This document shows positions 42,108 to 54,656 of a stretch of DNA of 64,000 nucleotides, piece after piece. Within the stretch, counting starts at the first letter, position 1. Every line of letters starts with the position of its first letter. The notes under the pieces are model-generated. The model searched no databases. It was not told the DNA's origin and was given only the letters and a program-made list of their open reading frames with translations. The stretch spans positions 2,666,001-2,730,000 of the forward strand of contig CAWGLV010000001.1 in assembly GCA_963823495.1 (NCBI GenBank). Reading direction: 5' to 3'. The position numbers and the translations under genes were made by a program. Origin of the DNA: DATDAH01 sp963823495 (lineage in GTDB: Bacteria; Actinomycetota; Acidimicrobiia; Acidimicrobiales; DATDAH01).

Positions 42108-44236
42108 CCACCGTGGACGGGTCCACGACCCGCCACCCGCTGGCGCCCGAGCCCCGATCGGACGGCCCCGAGACCATCCGCGGGGTCGCCGCGACCGAGG
42201 CGATCGACGACTTCTGCCTGGCCAACGTGTCCCGGGCCATCGACGACCGGGAGATCAACCTCCAGAAGCAGAGCCGGGTCTTCTTCCAGATCTCCGGTGC
42301 CGGCCACGAGGCCCTCCTGCTCGGCCTGGCCCGCCACCTGCGCCCGGGTCACGACTGGTTCTTCCCCTACTACCGGGACCTGGCCCTCGTGCTCGGCCTC
42401 GGGGTGTCGCCGTACGAGGTCCTCCTCCAGGCCGTCGGCTCCGCCGAGGACCCGGCATCCGGCGGCCGTCAGATGCCCGCGCACTGGGGCCACGCCGAAC
42501 GCAACATCGTCACCCAGTCCAGCCCGACCGGTAGCCAGTGCCTGCCCGCGGTCGGCTGCGCCGAGGCCGCCCGTTACCTTTCCCGTCGCGCGTACCTCCC
42601 CGGCACCCGGGCCCACGGCGACGAGCTCACCTACGTCTCCCTCGGCGAGGGCGCCTGCTCGGAGGGCGAGTTCTGGGAGAGCCTCAACACGGCCTGCACG
42701 CTGCACCTCCCAGTCCTCTACGTGGTGGCCGACAACGGCTACGCCATCTCGGTCCCCACGGCCGACCAGGCGCCGGCGCCGGTGTCGGACCTGGTGCGGG
42801 GGTTCAAGGGCCTGGAGATCCACCGATTCGACGGCACCGACTACTGGAAGGTGCGCAAGCGGGGAGCCAGAGCCATCGCCCACGTGCGCGCGGGCGTGGG
42901 CCCGGCGCTGCTCCACGTCGATGTGACCCGGCCCTACTCCCACTCCTCGGCCGACACGCAGTCCAAGTACCGCACGTCGGACGAACTGGCCCTCGAAGCG
43001 GCGCACGACCCACTGCGGCGCATGGCCGAGACGTTGGTGTCCGCCGGTGCCCTCACCGCCGACCAGGTCGACGGCATCGCCGAGGCCGCCCGGGGCCTCG
43101 TGGCCGAAGCCGCCACCGCCGCGCTGGCTGCGGCGCGCCCGGACCCGGCGACGGTCCTCGACCACGTCCGGTCCGCCGCACGGCTGGACCCGGTCGAGGA
43201 CCCCGGCGCCGGCGAGCCGGTGACGCTCGGAGATGCCCTCAACCGAGCCCTGCACGACGCCATGGCCGCGGATGAGCGCATCCGGGTCTTCGGTGAGGAC
43301 GTGGCCGACGCCCGGGAGGCGGTGCTGGCCGAGTTGGAGGGCAAGGGGGGTGTCTTCGGCACCACCCACGGGCTACAGCGGGAGTTCGGTCAGGCCCGCT
43401 GCTACAACACGCCGCTGGCCGAAGCCAACATCGTGGGCCGGGCGGTCGGCCAAGCGGTGCGGGGACTGCGCCCCGTCCCCGAGATCCAGTTCCATGACTA
43501 CATCTGGCCGGCAACCCAGCAGATCAAGAGCGAGGCGGCCACCATCCGCTGGCGCTCCAACGGGGCCTTCACCTGCCCGATGGTCATCCGGGTCCCGATC
43601 GGGGGCTACCTCACCGGCGGCGCCATCTGGCACTCGCAGTGCGGCGAATCGATGTTCGCCCACGTCCCCGGCCTCGCCGTGGCCTTTCCCTCCCGGGCTG
43701 CCGACGCCGTCGGGCTGCTGCGGGCCGCCCTGGCCGGCGAGGACCCCGTCCTCTTCTGCGAGCACAAGCACCTACTGCGCCAGCCCTACGCCCGGGACCC
43801 CTATCCCGGGCCCGATCACCTGATCCCCCTCGGTCGAGGCGCGGTCCGGCGGCCGGGCCGCGAGTTGACGATCGTGACCTGGGGGGCCACGGTCCAGAAA
43901 TCGGTCCTCGCGGCCGAGGCGATCGCCGCCGATGCCGGCCACGAGGTCGAGGTCATCGATCTACGCAGCATCACCCCCTGGGACCAGGACCTGGTCGCCG
44001 ACTCGGTGGCCCGGACCGGTCGGGCCCTCGTCGTGCACGAGGATGTCCTCACCGGAGGTTGGGGGGGCGAGATCGCCGCCTGGATCGCCGACCACGCCTT
44101 CACCGATCTCGACGCCCCGGTCCGCCGGGTGGCTGCGGCCGACTGCCACGTGCCCTACGAGCCCACCCTCGAGGACGCCGTCCTCCCCCAGGTGACCGAC
44201 ATCGAGGTCGCCGCCCGCGACCTGCTCGCCTTCTAG
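42104..44236 (+). CDS. 2-oxoacid dehydrogenase E1, fused alpha-beta subunits
   Basis: 710 aa. Residues ~30-360 are E1 alpha (FFPYYRDLALVLGLG, GEGACSEGEFWESLNTA, VADNGYAISVPT), where the thiamine motif reads GEGA rather than GDGA. Residues ~375-710 are E1 beta (FGEDVADAREAV, RCYNTPLAEANIVGRAVGQA). The fused form is found in Bacteroidetes and actinobacteria. The ATG overlaps the E2 stop. No E3 gene is adjacent. The substrate is likely a branched-chain 2-oxoacid or pyruvate. Confidence 0.88.
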   Translation: MTTVDGSTTRHPLAPEPRSDGPETIRGVAATEAIDDFCLANVSRAIDDREINLQKQSRVFFQISGAGHEALLLGLARHLRPGHDWFFPYYRDLALVLGLGVSPYEVLLQAVGSAEDPASGGRQMPAHWGHAERNIVTQSSPTGSQCLPAVGCAEAARYLSRRAYLPGTRAHGDELTYVSLGEGACSEGEFWESLNTACTLHLPVLYVVADNGYAISVPTADQAPAPVSDLVRGFKGLEIHRFDGTDYWKVRKRGARAIAHVRAGVGPALLHVDVTRPYSHSSADTQSKYRTSDELALEAAHDPLRRMAETLVSAGALTADQVDGIAEAARGLVAEAATAALAAARPDPATVLDHVRSAARLDPVEDPGAGEPVTLGDALNRALHDAMAADERIRVFGEDVADAREAVLAELEGKGGVFGTTHGLQREFGQARCYNTPLAEANIVGRAVGQAVRGLRPVPEIQFHDYIWPATQQIKSEAATIRWRSNGAFTCPMVIRVPIGGYLTGGAIWHSQCGESMFAHVPGLAVAFPSRAADAVGLLRAALAGEDPVLFCEHKHLLRQPYARDPYPGPDHLIPLGRGAVRRPGRELTIVTWGATVQKSVLAAEAIAADAGHEVEVIDLRSITPWDQDLVADSVARTGRALVVHEDVLTGGWGGEIAAWIADHAFTDLDAPVRRVAAADCHVPYEPTLEDAVLPQVTDIEVAARDLLAF

Positions 44237-44242
44237 TAGGGG

Positions 44243-45409
44243 CTAGTTGAGGGCCTTCAGGCGGCGACCGACGTCGCCGAAGCGGGCGTCGGCCCGCTGG
44301 ATGCGCTCGAAGAGGTCCCGGGCCCGCGCCACGTCGCCCGCCCGCTCGAGCAGGTCGGCCAGGGCATAGGCCCGGCGCAGGTGGTGCTCCCGGGGCTGGC
44401 GGGGCAGGCGCCACTTGCCCTGGGACAGGACGGCGATCGCCTCCTTGAGCTTGCCCTGGTCGGCCAGGGAGCCTGCGGCCACGATCCGCCCCTCGGTGAC
44501 CAGTTCGGCCGACGGGGACGCCTGCCGCAGCTCGTCCCACAGCTCGGCCACCATCGCGGGCCGCTTGAGGGCCCGGTAGCAGTCGGCCAGGACGGGGTGC
44601 TGCTCGGTCGAACCCGTCATCGAGCGGAAGGCCTCGAGCTCGGCTGCGGCCAGCTTCCACCGGCGCAGGCGGTAGAGGGTGAGGCCGTTCAGCTCCCGTA
44701 CGGCCGATACGCCAGGAGCCCGTTCGGCCAGGTCGCCCAGGATGCGGCGGGCGTCCTCGAACCGCTCGGCCCGGAACGCCTTGGCCGCGTCCTTGATCCG
44801 CTTCTCGTGGTCGCCGGCCCGCTTCCCGGAGCCCTTGGCCAGCTTCCGACGGTCATCGTCGGACAGGTCGACGTCGACCTGGTCCCGCGCCTCCCGTGTC
44901 GACTCGGGGGCCCGTCCGCCGGTGTCGAGATCGACGTCGTCGTCGAACTCCTCGACCCATTCATCGAGCGCCACGGTCGCGCCACCGACGGCACCCTCGT
45001 CCCGGGCCCGCTGTACCGCCTTGCGCCATTCGTCGGTGGCCGTGTCCGGGCGGGGCGTCTCCATCTCGCCGGCCCCGCGACGGGCCACCCCGCCCCAGGA
45101 CTTCGGCCCCCGCCGGCCGTCGTCGCGCGCCGGCTTGGCCGGCCGGGTGCCGCCACTCCGCCGTCCGCCGGGCGGACCACCACTGCCCTTGCCCCGGTCG
45201 GAGCGCTTCTCGCCCGCCCTGCCCGTCGGGCCGCCGCCCCGCGTGGCGCGCCCCTTGGATCCGTTCGACCGGGATCCACCCCGGCCCTTCGCACCCGATG
45301 AGGCCCCGCCGCGCCCCTTGGCGCCACCGCGGGAGGGTCCCCCCGATGGTCGTCCCTTCCCGCCACCGCCGGGCGGGCGCGCTCCGCCACGACGGTTGCT
45401 CTCAGCCAC
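44243..45409 (-). CDS. TPR-type protein with long RGG-like basic N-terminus
   Basis: 388 aa from GTG 45409. Residues 1-~115 are low-complexity and rich in Gly, Arg, Ser and Lys (repeats of GRGG, KGRGG, GGPPGG), like an RNA-binding RGG tract. Then an acidic stretch precedes a helical TPR-like repeat region (about 195-388; FEDARRILGDLAERAPG, RARDLFERIQRAD). TAGCCT lies 7 nt before the start. It follows the rRNA operon terminator. Function unknown; RNA or ribosome association is only suggested by composition and place. Confidence 0.72.
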   Translation of the reverse strand: MAESNRRGGARPPGGGGKGRPSGGPSRGGAKGRGGASSGAKGRGGSRSNGSKGRATRGGGPTGRAGEKRSDRGKGSGGPPGGRRSGGTRPAKPARDDGRRGPKSWGGVARRGAGEMETPRPDTATDEWRKAVQRARDEGAVGGATVALDEWVEEFDDDVDLDTGGRAPESTREARDQVDVDLSDDDRRKLAKGSGKRAGDHEKRIKDAAKAFRAERFEDARRILGDLAERAPGVSAVRELNGLTLYRLRRWKLAAAELEAFRSMTGSTEQHPVLADCYRALKRPAMVAELWDELRQASPSAELVTEGRIVAAGSLADQGKLKEAIAVLSQGKWRLPRQPREHHLRRAYALADLLERAGDVARARDLFERIQRADARFGDVGRRLKALN

Positions 45410-45416
45410 GCCCCGG

Positions 45417-45422
45417 AGGCTA
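45417..45422 (-). promoter_or_regulatory. -10 hexamer TAGCCT for the RGG/TPR gene
   Basis: TAGCCT lies 7 nt before GTG 45409 on the minus strand, just beyond the rRNA terminator hairpin (45445-45474). It fits the leaderless pattern. Confidence 0.45.
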
Positions 45423-45444
45423 CCGACGCCGACTCCGGACGCGA

Positions 45445-45474
45445 GAGAGCCCCCAGCCGAAGCTGGGGGCTCTC
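45445..45474 (-). terminator. rRNA operon terminator hairpin with UUCG loop
   Basis: GAGAGCCCCCAGC and GCTGGGGGCTCTC form a 13-bp perfect stem around TTCG (minus strand), directly downstream of 5S. It lacks a T-tract, so full termination may rely on stem stability or Rho. Confidence 0.8.
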
Positions 45475-45484
45475 ATCGTGCGAA

Positions 45485-45601
<117 letters not shown>

Positions 45602-45625
45602 CCTCTGCTCTCCAAAGGGCGCGAG

Positions 45626-45657
45626 CCCTCGAGAACTCCACAGCGAGCACGAACATC
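45626..45657 (-). other. 23S RNase III processing stem, 3' arm
   Basis: This spacer segment pairs with 48747-48778 in the transcript (28 of 32 positions by direct reading), bringing together the two ends of 23S rRNA for RNase III-type cleavage. Confidence 0.75.
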
Positions 45658-45659
45658 TT

Positions 45660-48740
<3,081 letters not shown>

Positions 48741-48746
48741 ATAAAT

Positions 48747-48778
48747 GATGCTCGTGCTCGCTATGCAGTTCTCAAGGG
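48747..48778 (-). other. 23S RNase III processing stem, 5' arm
   Basis: The spacer just upstream of 23S pairs with 45626-45657 downstream of 23S, forming the typical long stem around the 23S precursor. Confidence 0.75.
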
Positions 48779-48855
48779 CCGGCTGACCACAGGGCTGCCT
48801 CGACGGCAGAGTGCGGAGAGCGGCAGAGCCCACCGTCCGATCGGACAGGCGGGCG

Positions 48856-48880
48856 CTCCCTCAAAACGGAACAGAAGACG
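48856..48880 (-). other. 16S RNase III processing stem, 3' arm
   Basis: A 25-nt segment that matches the leader arm at 50708-50732 as a complement in 23 of 25 positions. It closes the 16S precursor stem. Confidence 0.8.
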
Positions 48881-48931
48881 AAAGCCAGTGGTCAACTCGG
48901 GAGTCGACCTCGTGAGACGAGGCCACAGACT

Positions 48932-50464
<1,533 letters not shown>

Positions 50465-50852
50465 GATCTCCGGCCGGCCACCCGAAGGTGATCGTCCGTT
50501 CGATCGGTTTCCGAAGAGCCGGTCGTCTGCTGCAGCACAGCTTCAGACCGACCCGACTGGATTTGTTCTTTGCTCCCGTTCCCTCAGGGCGGACCCTTCG
50601 GGGAGGCGGGAGCGGAATTGATGTGATGAACGACCGTGTTTCCACGACACCGGGACGCGAACGTCTCGAGGTCATGGTCCGACGATCGCCCGCACTGGCA
50701 TATAGATCGTCTTCTGTTCCGTTTTCAAGGAGCGCCGGTGGCTCGTCCGCGCCGGTGGCGTGGGATCGAGCCGGATGCTCTGTGCTTCGCGCACCCTGCA
50801 CTGCAGGGCCGTCCGAAGCGGCTTGCCAATCTACCGTGACCCGATCAGGACG
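50465..50852 (-). other. rRNA leader region, no protein gene (388 bp)
   Basis: Between tyrS and 16S. It contains the leader with the 16S processing arm (50708-50732) and the promoter P1 (50828-50856). I see no small gene. Confidence 0.75.
50708..50732 (-). other. 16S RNase III processing stem, 5' arm
   Basis: A leader segment complementary to 48856-48880 in the transcript (23 of 25). A TTGAAA-N18-TATATG pattern overlaps it but is probably not the main promoter because the arm must be transcribed. Confidence 0.8.
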
Positions 50853-50856
50853 TCAA
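50828..50856 (-). promoter_or_regulatory. rRNA operon promoter (sigma-70/HrdB type)
   Basis: -35 TTGACG (50851-50856), 17-nt spacer, -10 TAGATT (50828-50833). It is very close to the consensus and lies in the 3' end of tyrS (its stop codon is in the -35 region). Transcription would begin near 50821, giving a leader of about 358 nt. Confidence 0.8.
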
Positions 50857-52139
50857 CCCCGCTCCCGGAGGAGATGGTGCGTCGCCTTGCCCCGGCGCAG
50901 GAGAACGTATCGCCCCGCCACCACATCTCCACCAGAAAGTCTCCGGTCGACGTCCCGTGTCTGCTCGCCGGCCACGTAGATCCCGCCCTGGTCGATGGTC
51001 CGGCGGGCGTCGCCCTTGGACTGGGCGAGGCCGGTGCGGACGAGGGCCTCGACCAGGTCGAGGCCCGCAGCCAGCTCACCGGGCTCCAGGCCGGTGGTCG
51101 GCACCTCCTGGGCCAGGACCTCGAAGCCACTCTCGTCGAGTTCGGCCACCGGGCCCCCGAAGAGCACCGAGGACGCCTGCCCGGCGCCCGTGGCCGCCTC
51201 CGGCCCGTGGACCAGCGAGGTCAGGGCGCCGGCCAGTTCCCGCTGGGCCAGGCGGCGTTCCGGGGCCGTCCGGTGCTCGGCCACGATCTCCGCGCCGCGC
51301 TCGACCGGCAGGAGGGTGAGCTGGAGCAGGAAGCGCTCGGCGTCCGGGTCGGCCATCTGCACCAGGTACTGGAAGAACTGGTACGGCGAGGTCTTCGCGG
51401 GGTCCAGCCAGACGTTGCCGTCCTGGCTCTTGCCGAACTTGGCGCCGTCGGCCCGGGTCATGAGGGGGACCGTCAGGCCGTGGACCGTGGCCTGCTCCTT
51501 GCGGCGGATCAGGTCGATCCCGGCGGTGATGTTCCCCCACTGGTCGGAGCCACCGACCTGGAGCACGCACCCGTGATGAGCGTGCAGCCACCAGTAGTCG
51601 TTTGCCTGGAGCAGCATGTAGCTGAACTCGGTGTAGGAGATCCCGGCCTCGCCCTCGAGCCGGTTCCGAACCGAGTCCTTGGCCATCATCTGATTGACCG
51701 TCACGTGCTTGCCGACGTCCCGTAGGAACTCGAGGAGCGAGATGCCCTCGGTCCAGTCGCGGTTGTCGACCAGGGTCGCCGCGGCCGGGCCGTCGAAGTC
51801 CAGGAACTGGGCCAGCTGGACCTTGATCGCCGCGGTGTTGGCCCGCAGGGTCTCGGGCTCGAGCAGGTTGCGCTCCTCGGAGCGGCCGCCCGGGTCCCCC
51901 ACCATCCCCGTGGCCCCGCCCGCCAGGACGATGGGGCGATGGCCGAAGTCCTGGAAGCGCCGGAGCAGCAGGAGGGGCACGAGGTTGCCCAGGTGCAGGG
52001 AGTCCGCCGTGGGATCGAAGCCGGCGTACAGGGTCACCGGGCCGGCGCCCAGTGCGTCGTGGAGTGCGTCGCGGTCGGTGTGGTCCTGGACGAGGCCGCG
52101 GGCCTCGAGGTCGTCGAGCACGTGGGCGTTGCCGGTCAC
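50853..52139 (-). CDS. tyrS: Tyrosyl-tRNA synthetase
   Basis: 428 aa from GTG 52139. Class I motifs: PTADSLHLGNLVPLL (HIGH-type) and the KMSKS equivalent KFGKS, with TyrS segments DNYDW-like NRDWTEG and GGSDQWGNITAG. A C-terminal S4-like domain (about 360-428; GDARRTIDQGGIYVAG) binds tRNA. It charges tRNA-Tyr. A CAGAGT hexamer lies 8 nt upstream. Its 3' end overlaps the rRNA promoter. Confidence 0.96.
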   Translation of the reverse strand: MTGNAHVLDDLEARGLVQDHTDRDALHDALGAGPVTLYAGFDPTADSLHLGNLVPLLLLRRFQDFGHRPIVLAGGATGMVGDPGGRSEERNLLEPETLRANTAAIKVQLAQFLDFDGPAAATLVDNRDWTEGISLLEFLRDVGKHVTVNQMMAKDSVRNRLEGEAGISYTEFSYMLLQANDYWWLHAHHGCVLQVGGSDQWGNITAGIDLIRRKEQATVHGLTVPLMTRADGAKFGKSQDGNVWLDPAKTSPYQFFQYLVQMADPDAERFLLQLTLLPVERGAEIVAEHRTAPERRLAQRELAGALTSLVHGPEAATGAGQASSVLFGGPVAELDESGFEVLAQEVPTTGLEPGELAAGLDLVEALVRTGLAQSKGDARRTIDQGGIYVAGEQTRDVDRRLSGGDVVAGRYVLLRRGKATHHLLRERG

Positions 52140-52221
52140 GGGACTCAACTCTGCCGCACCGGGTCGGCTCCGACACAGACCATCGCCCCGGGAGGATTGG
52201 ACACCCCGACGACCGGGCGCC

Positions 52222-52227
52222 CACGCT
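52222..52227 (+). promoter_or_regulatory. -10-like hexamer CACGCT before small membrane gene
   Basis: CACGCT (CANNNT) lies 6 nt before GTG 52234, with no ribosome-binding site in between. Confidence 0.35.
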
Positions 52228-52233
52228 GGGCCG

Positions 52234-52812
52234 GTGAACGGCGTCGAGCACCCCCCGGCCAACGGCTCGAGGCCCGACGGGGATCCTCGCCCCGGCCCCG
52301 GGCGACGCCGGCCCACGGCCCGACCCCGCCTCGGGACGGTCCTCGCCACCCTGGTCGTGGCCGCCATCATCGGCATGTGGGCCTACTTGTTCCTCATCGC
52401 GGATCCCGGCATCCCCGACCGGCTCGAGGACGACACCTTCCCGACCGAGGCCCAGGCCATCTGCAGCACGGCCGTCGACCGCATCGAGGAGTTGCCGCCC
52501 GCCCAGGAGGCGGATTCACCTGAGCAGCGGGGCGCGACGGTGGCCGAGGCCAACGAGATCCTGGCCGCCATGGTGGCCGACCTGCGCGCCATCGCCCCCG
52601 CCGACGGTCAGGACGCCCGCCTGACCGCCCAGTGGCTGGAGGACTGGGACACGTACCTGGCCGACCGGGTCGACTACGCCGAGGAGCTGGCCGGTGGTGA
52701 GGACGCCGAGCTCCTGGTCACCGCCCGGGGCACGGGCCAGATCACCGTCACCCTCGACAACTTCGCCGTGGTCAACGACATGGACGACTGCGCCGCCCCG
52801 CTGGACGCGTAG
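52234..52812 (+). CDS. Single-pass membrane protein, unknown function
   Basis: 192 aa from GTG 52234. A Pro/Arg-rich cytoplasmic start (about 1-32) precedes one membrane helix (about 33-53; TVLATLVVAAIIGMWAYLFL) and an external, helical acidic domain of about 130 residues with two Cys (residues near 72 and 187) that could form a disulfide. I do not recognise a characterised family; similar actinobacterial anchored proteins are common. Divergent from tyrS. Confidence 0.7.
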   Translation: MNGVEHPPANGSRPDGDPRPGPGRRRPTARPRLGTVLATLVVAAIIGMWAYLFLIADPGIPDRLEDDTFPTEAQAICSTAVDRIEELPPAQEADSPEQRGATVAEANEILAAMVADLRAIAPADGQDARLTAQWLEDWDTYLADRVDYAEELAGGEDAELLVTARGTGQITVTLDNFAVVNDMDDCAAPLDA

Positions 52813-52844
52813 GTCGTCCACCGCCCCGACCGCACGGGCCGAGG

Positions 52845-52935
52845 CCGACTTCGGCCCCGCGGGTTCGCCGGGCGGATGCGAAGTCGGGGTCCTCGCCGTC
52901 CATGACCGCCGGCCCATGATCCGCAATGCCGGATC
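52845..52935. repeat. Inverted repeats between convergent genes
   Basis: CCGACTTCG (52845-52853) pairs with CGAAGTCGG (52879-52887), and GATCCG (52918-52923) with CGGATC (52930-52935). The two lie between the stops of the plus-strand membrane gene and the minus-strand EamA gene, and may act as terminators for both. Confidence 0.5.
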
Positions 52936-52952
52936 TCCATAGCCATCGGCCA

Positions 52953-53936
52953 TCAGGGCTCGGGGACCGGTTCGCCCGTGGTGCCACTGGCGCTGACCAC
53001 CAGGAGACCGGAGAGCAGCACCAGAGCGCCCAGGGCGGCCACGAGGCCCGGGCGCTCGCCCAGGACCACCACTCCCAGCAGCGCGGCCGTGAGCGGCTCG
53101 GTGAGGCTCAGGGTGGCCACCGTCGAGGAGCGCAGGCGGTGGAGACCGGCGCTGAAGAGGACATAGGACACCGCGGTGGTCGCCACCCCCAGCCAGACGA
53201 CCATGACCAGGCCCCGTCCGGTGGCGAGGCCGTCGGTGTCGACCACCAACAGGGCGGGAGCCAGGAGGAGGGCACCGCCGAGGAAGAACGTCGCCATGAC
53301 CGTCGACCCGGGGACCCCCCGACTCAGCAGGGCCTTCGCGGCCACGGTGTAGACGGCGTAGGACAGGCCGGCCCCGAGCGCCAGGCCCAAGCCGACGGCG
53401 TCGAGCTCGCTGTCCCCGCCAGGGGCCAGCAGGAGCGCGCAGCCCACGATGGCCAGGCCTGTTGCCGGATACCAGCGGGGCACGGGCCGCTCCCGGCTGG
53501 CCACCAGGGCCACGATCCCGGTGAACACCGGCCCGCTGCCGATGGCCACCAGCGTCCCGAGGGCCACGCCCGCCCGGTCCACCGCGGCGAAGAAGCAAGC
53601 CTGGTACCCCGCCACCGCCACGATCCCCGCCCCCACCGCCCCCCCCATCCCGTTCTGGATGCGCGCCCGTGTTCCCGGCAACAAGCCGGAGCAACCAGAA
53701 CCCGGGGGATCGCCGTTGTGCTTGCGCTCCCTTGTTCGTGACGACGAGCCCGCGCCACCAGAACGGGTCGTGGTGACCCCGGCGACGAGCGCGAGAAGGG
53801 CGCCGCCGAGGCCGATGCGGGCCACGCCGACGACCACCGGGGAGGCCTGGACGTCACCGAGGTCCTGGGCGGTGCCCGTCGTGCCCCAGAGGACGGCAGC
53901 GGCGATGATCAGCAGCTCCGGGCGGAAGCGGTCCAT
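52953..53936 (-). CDS. EamA (DMT) family transporter with internal palindromic-element insertion
   Basis: 327 aa. It has the ten-helix pattern of EamA drug/metabolite transporters. Helix 1 (IIAAAVLWGTTGTAQDL) and helix 2 (GVARIGLGGALLALVAG) are followed by a ~41-residue charged loop (TRSGGAGSSSRTRERK...RIQNGM) before helix 3 (VAGYQACFFAAVDRAG). EamA proteins normally have only a few residues here. That loop is encoded by the element at 53650-53767. Substrate unknown. The ATG overlaps the mpg gene stop (ATGA-type). Confidence 0.85.
   Translation of the reverse strand: MDRFRPELLIIAAAVLWGTTGTAQDLGDVQASPVVVGVARIGLGGALLALVAGVTTTRSGGAGSSSRTRERKHNGDPPGSGCSGLLPGTRARIQNGMGGAVGAGIVAVAGYQACFFAAVDRAGVALGTLVAIGSGPVFTGIVALVASRERPVPRWYPATGLAIVGCALLLAPGGDSELDAVGLGLALGAGLSYAVYTVAAKALLSRGVPGSTVMATFFLGGALLLAPALLVVDTDGLATGRGLVMVVWLGVATTAVSYVLFSAGLHRLRSSTVATLSLTEPLTAALLGVVVLGERPGLVAALGALVLLSGLLVVSASGTTGEPVPEP
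53650..53767. repeat. Palindromic element, copy D, inside EamA coding sequence
   Basis: 118 bp with 10-bp terminal inverted repeats CCCGTTCTGG (53650-53659) and CCAGAACGGG (53758-53767). The first 55 bp (53650-53704) end in CCAGAACCCG and match the ~55-bp unit size of the copies at 32609, 54529 and 54591. It keeps the EamA frame open over the full length. Confidence 0.65.
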
Positions 53937-54514
53937 CAGCCGGGGCGAGACAGATTGGGGTCACCGGGGACGAACCAGCGCCACGGTCGGTCGACCGCCA
54001 CCGAGATGCCGATGCGGGAGGACACGCCGGGTGTCGCCGGAGGGGTCGTCCCGTCGTCGAACACGCTGACATCGTCCCCCCGGACGAGGTCCGCCCCGTC
54101 CTGGTCCCGGTCGATGCCCAGAGCCTGACAGAGCTTGGCCGGACCGCTGCACAGGTCCCGGTCCCGCGTCGCCGCCGGACCCCGGGCGGCCCGCATCGTC
54201 TCCAGACCCCCGAGAGGAGCGAGCGCCCGGAAGAGGACGGCTGAGCTCTCCCCCGCCGCGCCACACACGGCGTTGGCGCAGAAGTGCATCCCGTAGGTGA
54301 AGTAGACGTAGAGGTGGCCCGGCCCGCCGAACATGACCTCGTTGCGAGCCGTCGGGCCACCGAACCCGTGGCTGGCGGGGTCCTCCGCCCCGGCGTAGGC
54401 CTCGACCTCCACGATGCGTCCAGACCGGTCGCCCCGGACCAGCACCTTGTTCAGCAGCTCGGGCGCGACCACCCGGCTGTCCCGGGCGAAGAACGCCCTC
54501 GGCACCCGCTTCAT
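53936..54514 (-). CDS. mpg: DNA-3-methyladenine glycosylase (MPG/AAG family)
   Basis: 192 aa from ATG 54514. It has the AAG-family signatures EVEAYAG, DPASHGFGGPTARNEVMFG and YFTYGMHFCANAV, with the catalytic Glu in EVEAY. It removes alkylated bases such as 3-methyladenine and hypoxanthine. An in-frame ATG at 54526 would add four residues. Its stop overlaps the start of the EamA gene. Confidence 0.94.
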   Translation of the reverse strand: MKRVPRAFFARDSRVVAPELLNKVLVRGDRSGRIVEVEAYAGAEDPASHGFGGPTARNEVMFGGPGHLYVYFTYGMHFCANAVCGAAGESSAVLFRALAPLGGLETMRAARGPAATRDRDLCSGPAKLCQALGIDRDQDGADLVRGDDVSVFDDGTTPPATPGVSSRIGISVAVDRPWRWFVPGDPNLSRPG

Positions 54515-54528
54515 CCGCCGCCCCACCC

Positions 54529-54582
54529 CCCGTTCCGGTCACGGGAAGTACCCGGAAACCCGCATATCCCGTCACCAGAACG
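54529..54582. repeat. Palindromic element, copy B
   Basis: 54 bp, CCCGTTCCGG to CCAGAACG, with arms (CGTTCCGGTCACGGGA with TCCCGTCACCAGAACG) that pair imperfectly. It lies just upstream of mpg, next to copy C. Confidence 0.65.
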
Positions 54583-54590
54583 ACGACGCA

Positions 54591-54646
54591 CCCGTTCCGG
54601 TCGCGGGATGGACCCGGAAACCGGCATGTTCCGTGACCAGAACGGG
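54591..54646. repeat. Palindromic element, copy C
   Basis: 56 bp, CCCGTTCCGG to CCAGAACGGG, a near-repeat of copy B (shared ACCCGGAAACC and terminal arms). It lies in the gap between argH (stop at 54657) and the mpg start. Confidence 0.65.
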
Positions 54647-54656
54647 GAAGGGCCGG

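Noticed and set aside
50699..50728. TTGAAA-N18-TATATG promoter pattern on the minus strand
   Set aside because: It overlaps the 16S processing arm (50708-50732), which must be transcribed, and a better promoter exists at 50828-50856. It could still be a second promoter, but I cannot support it.
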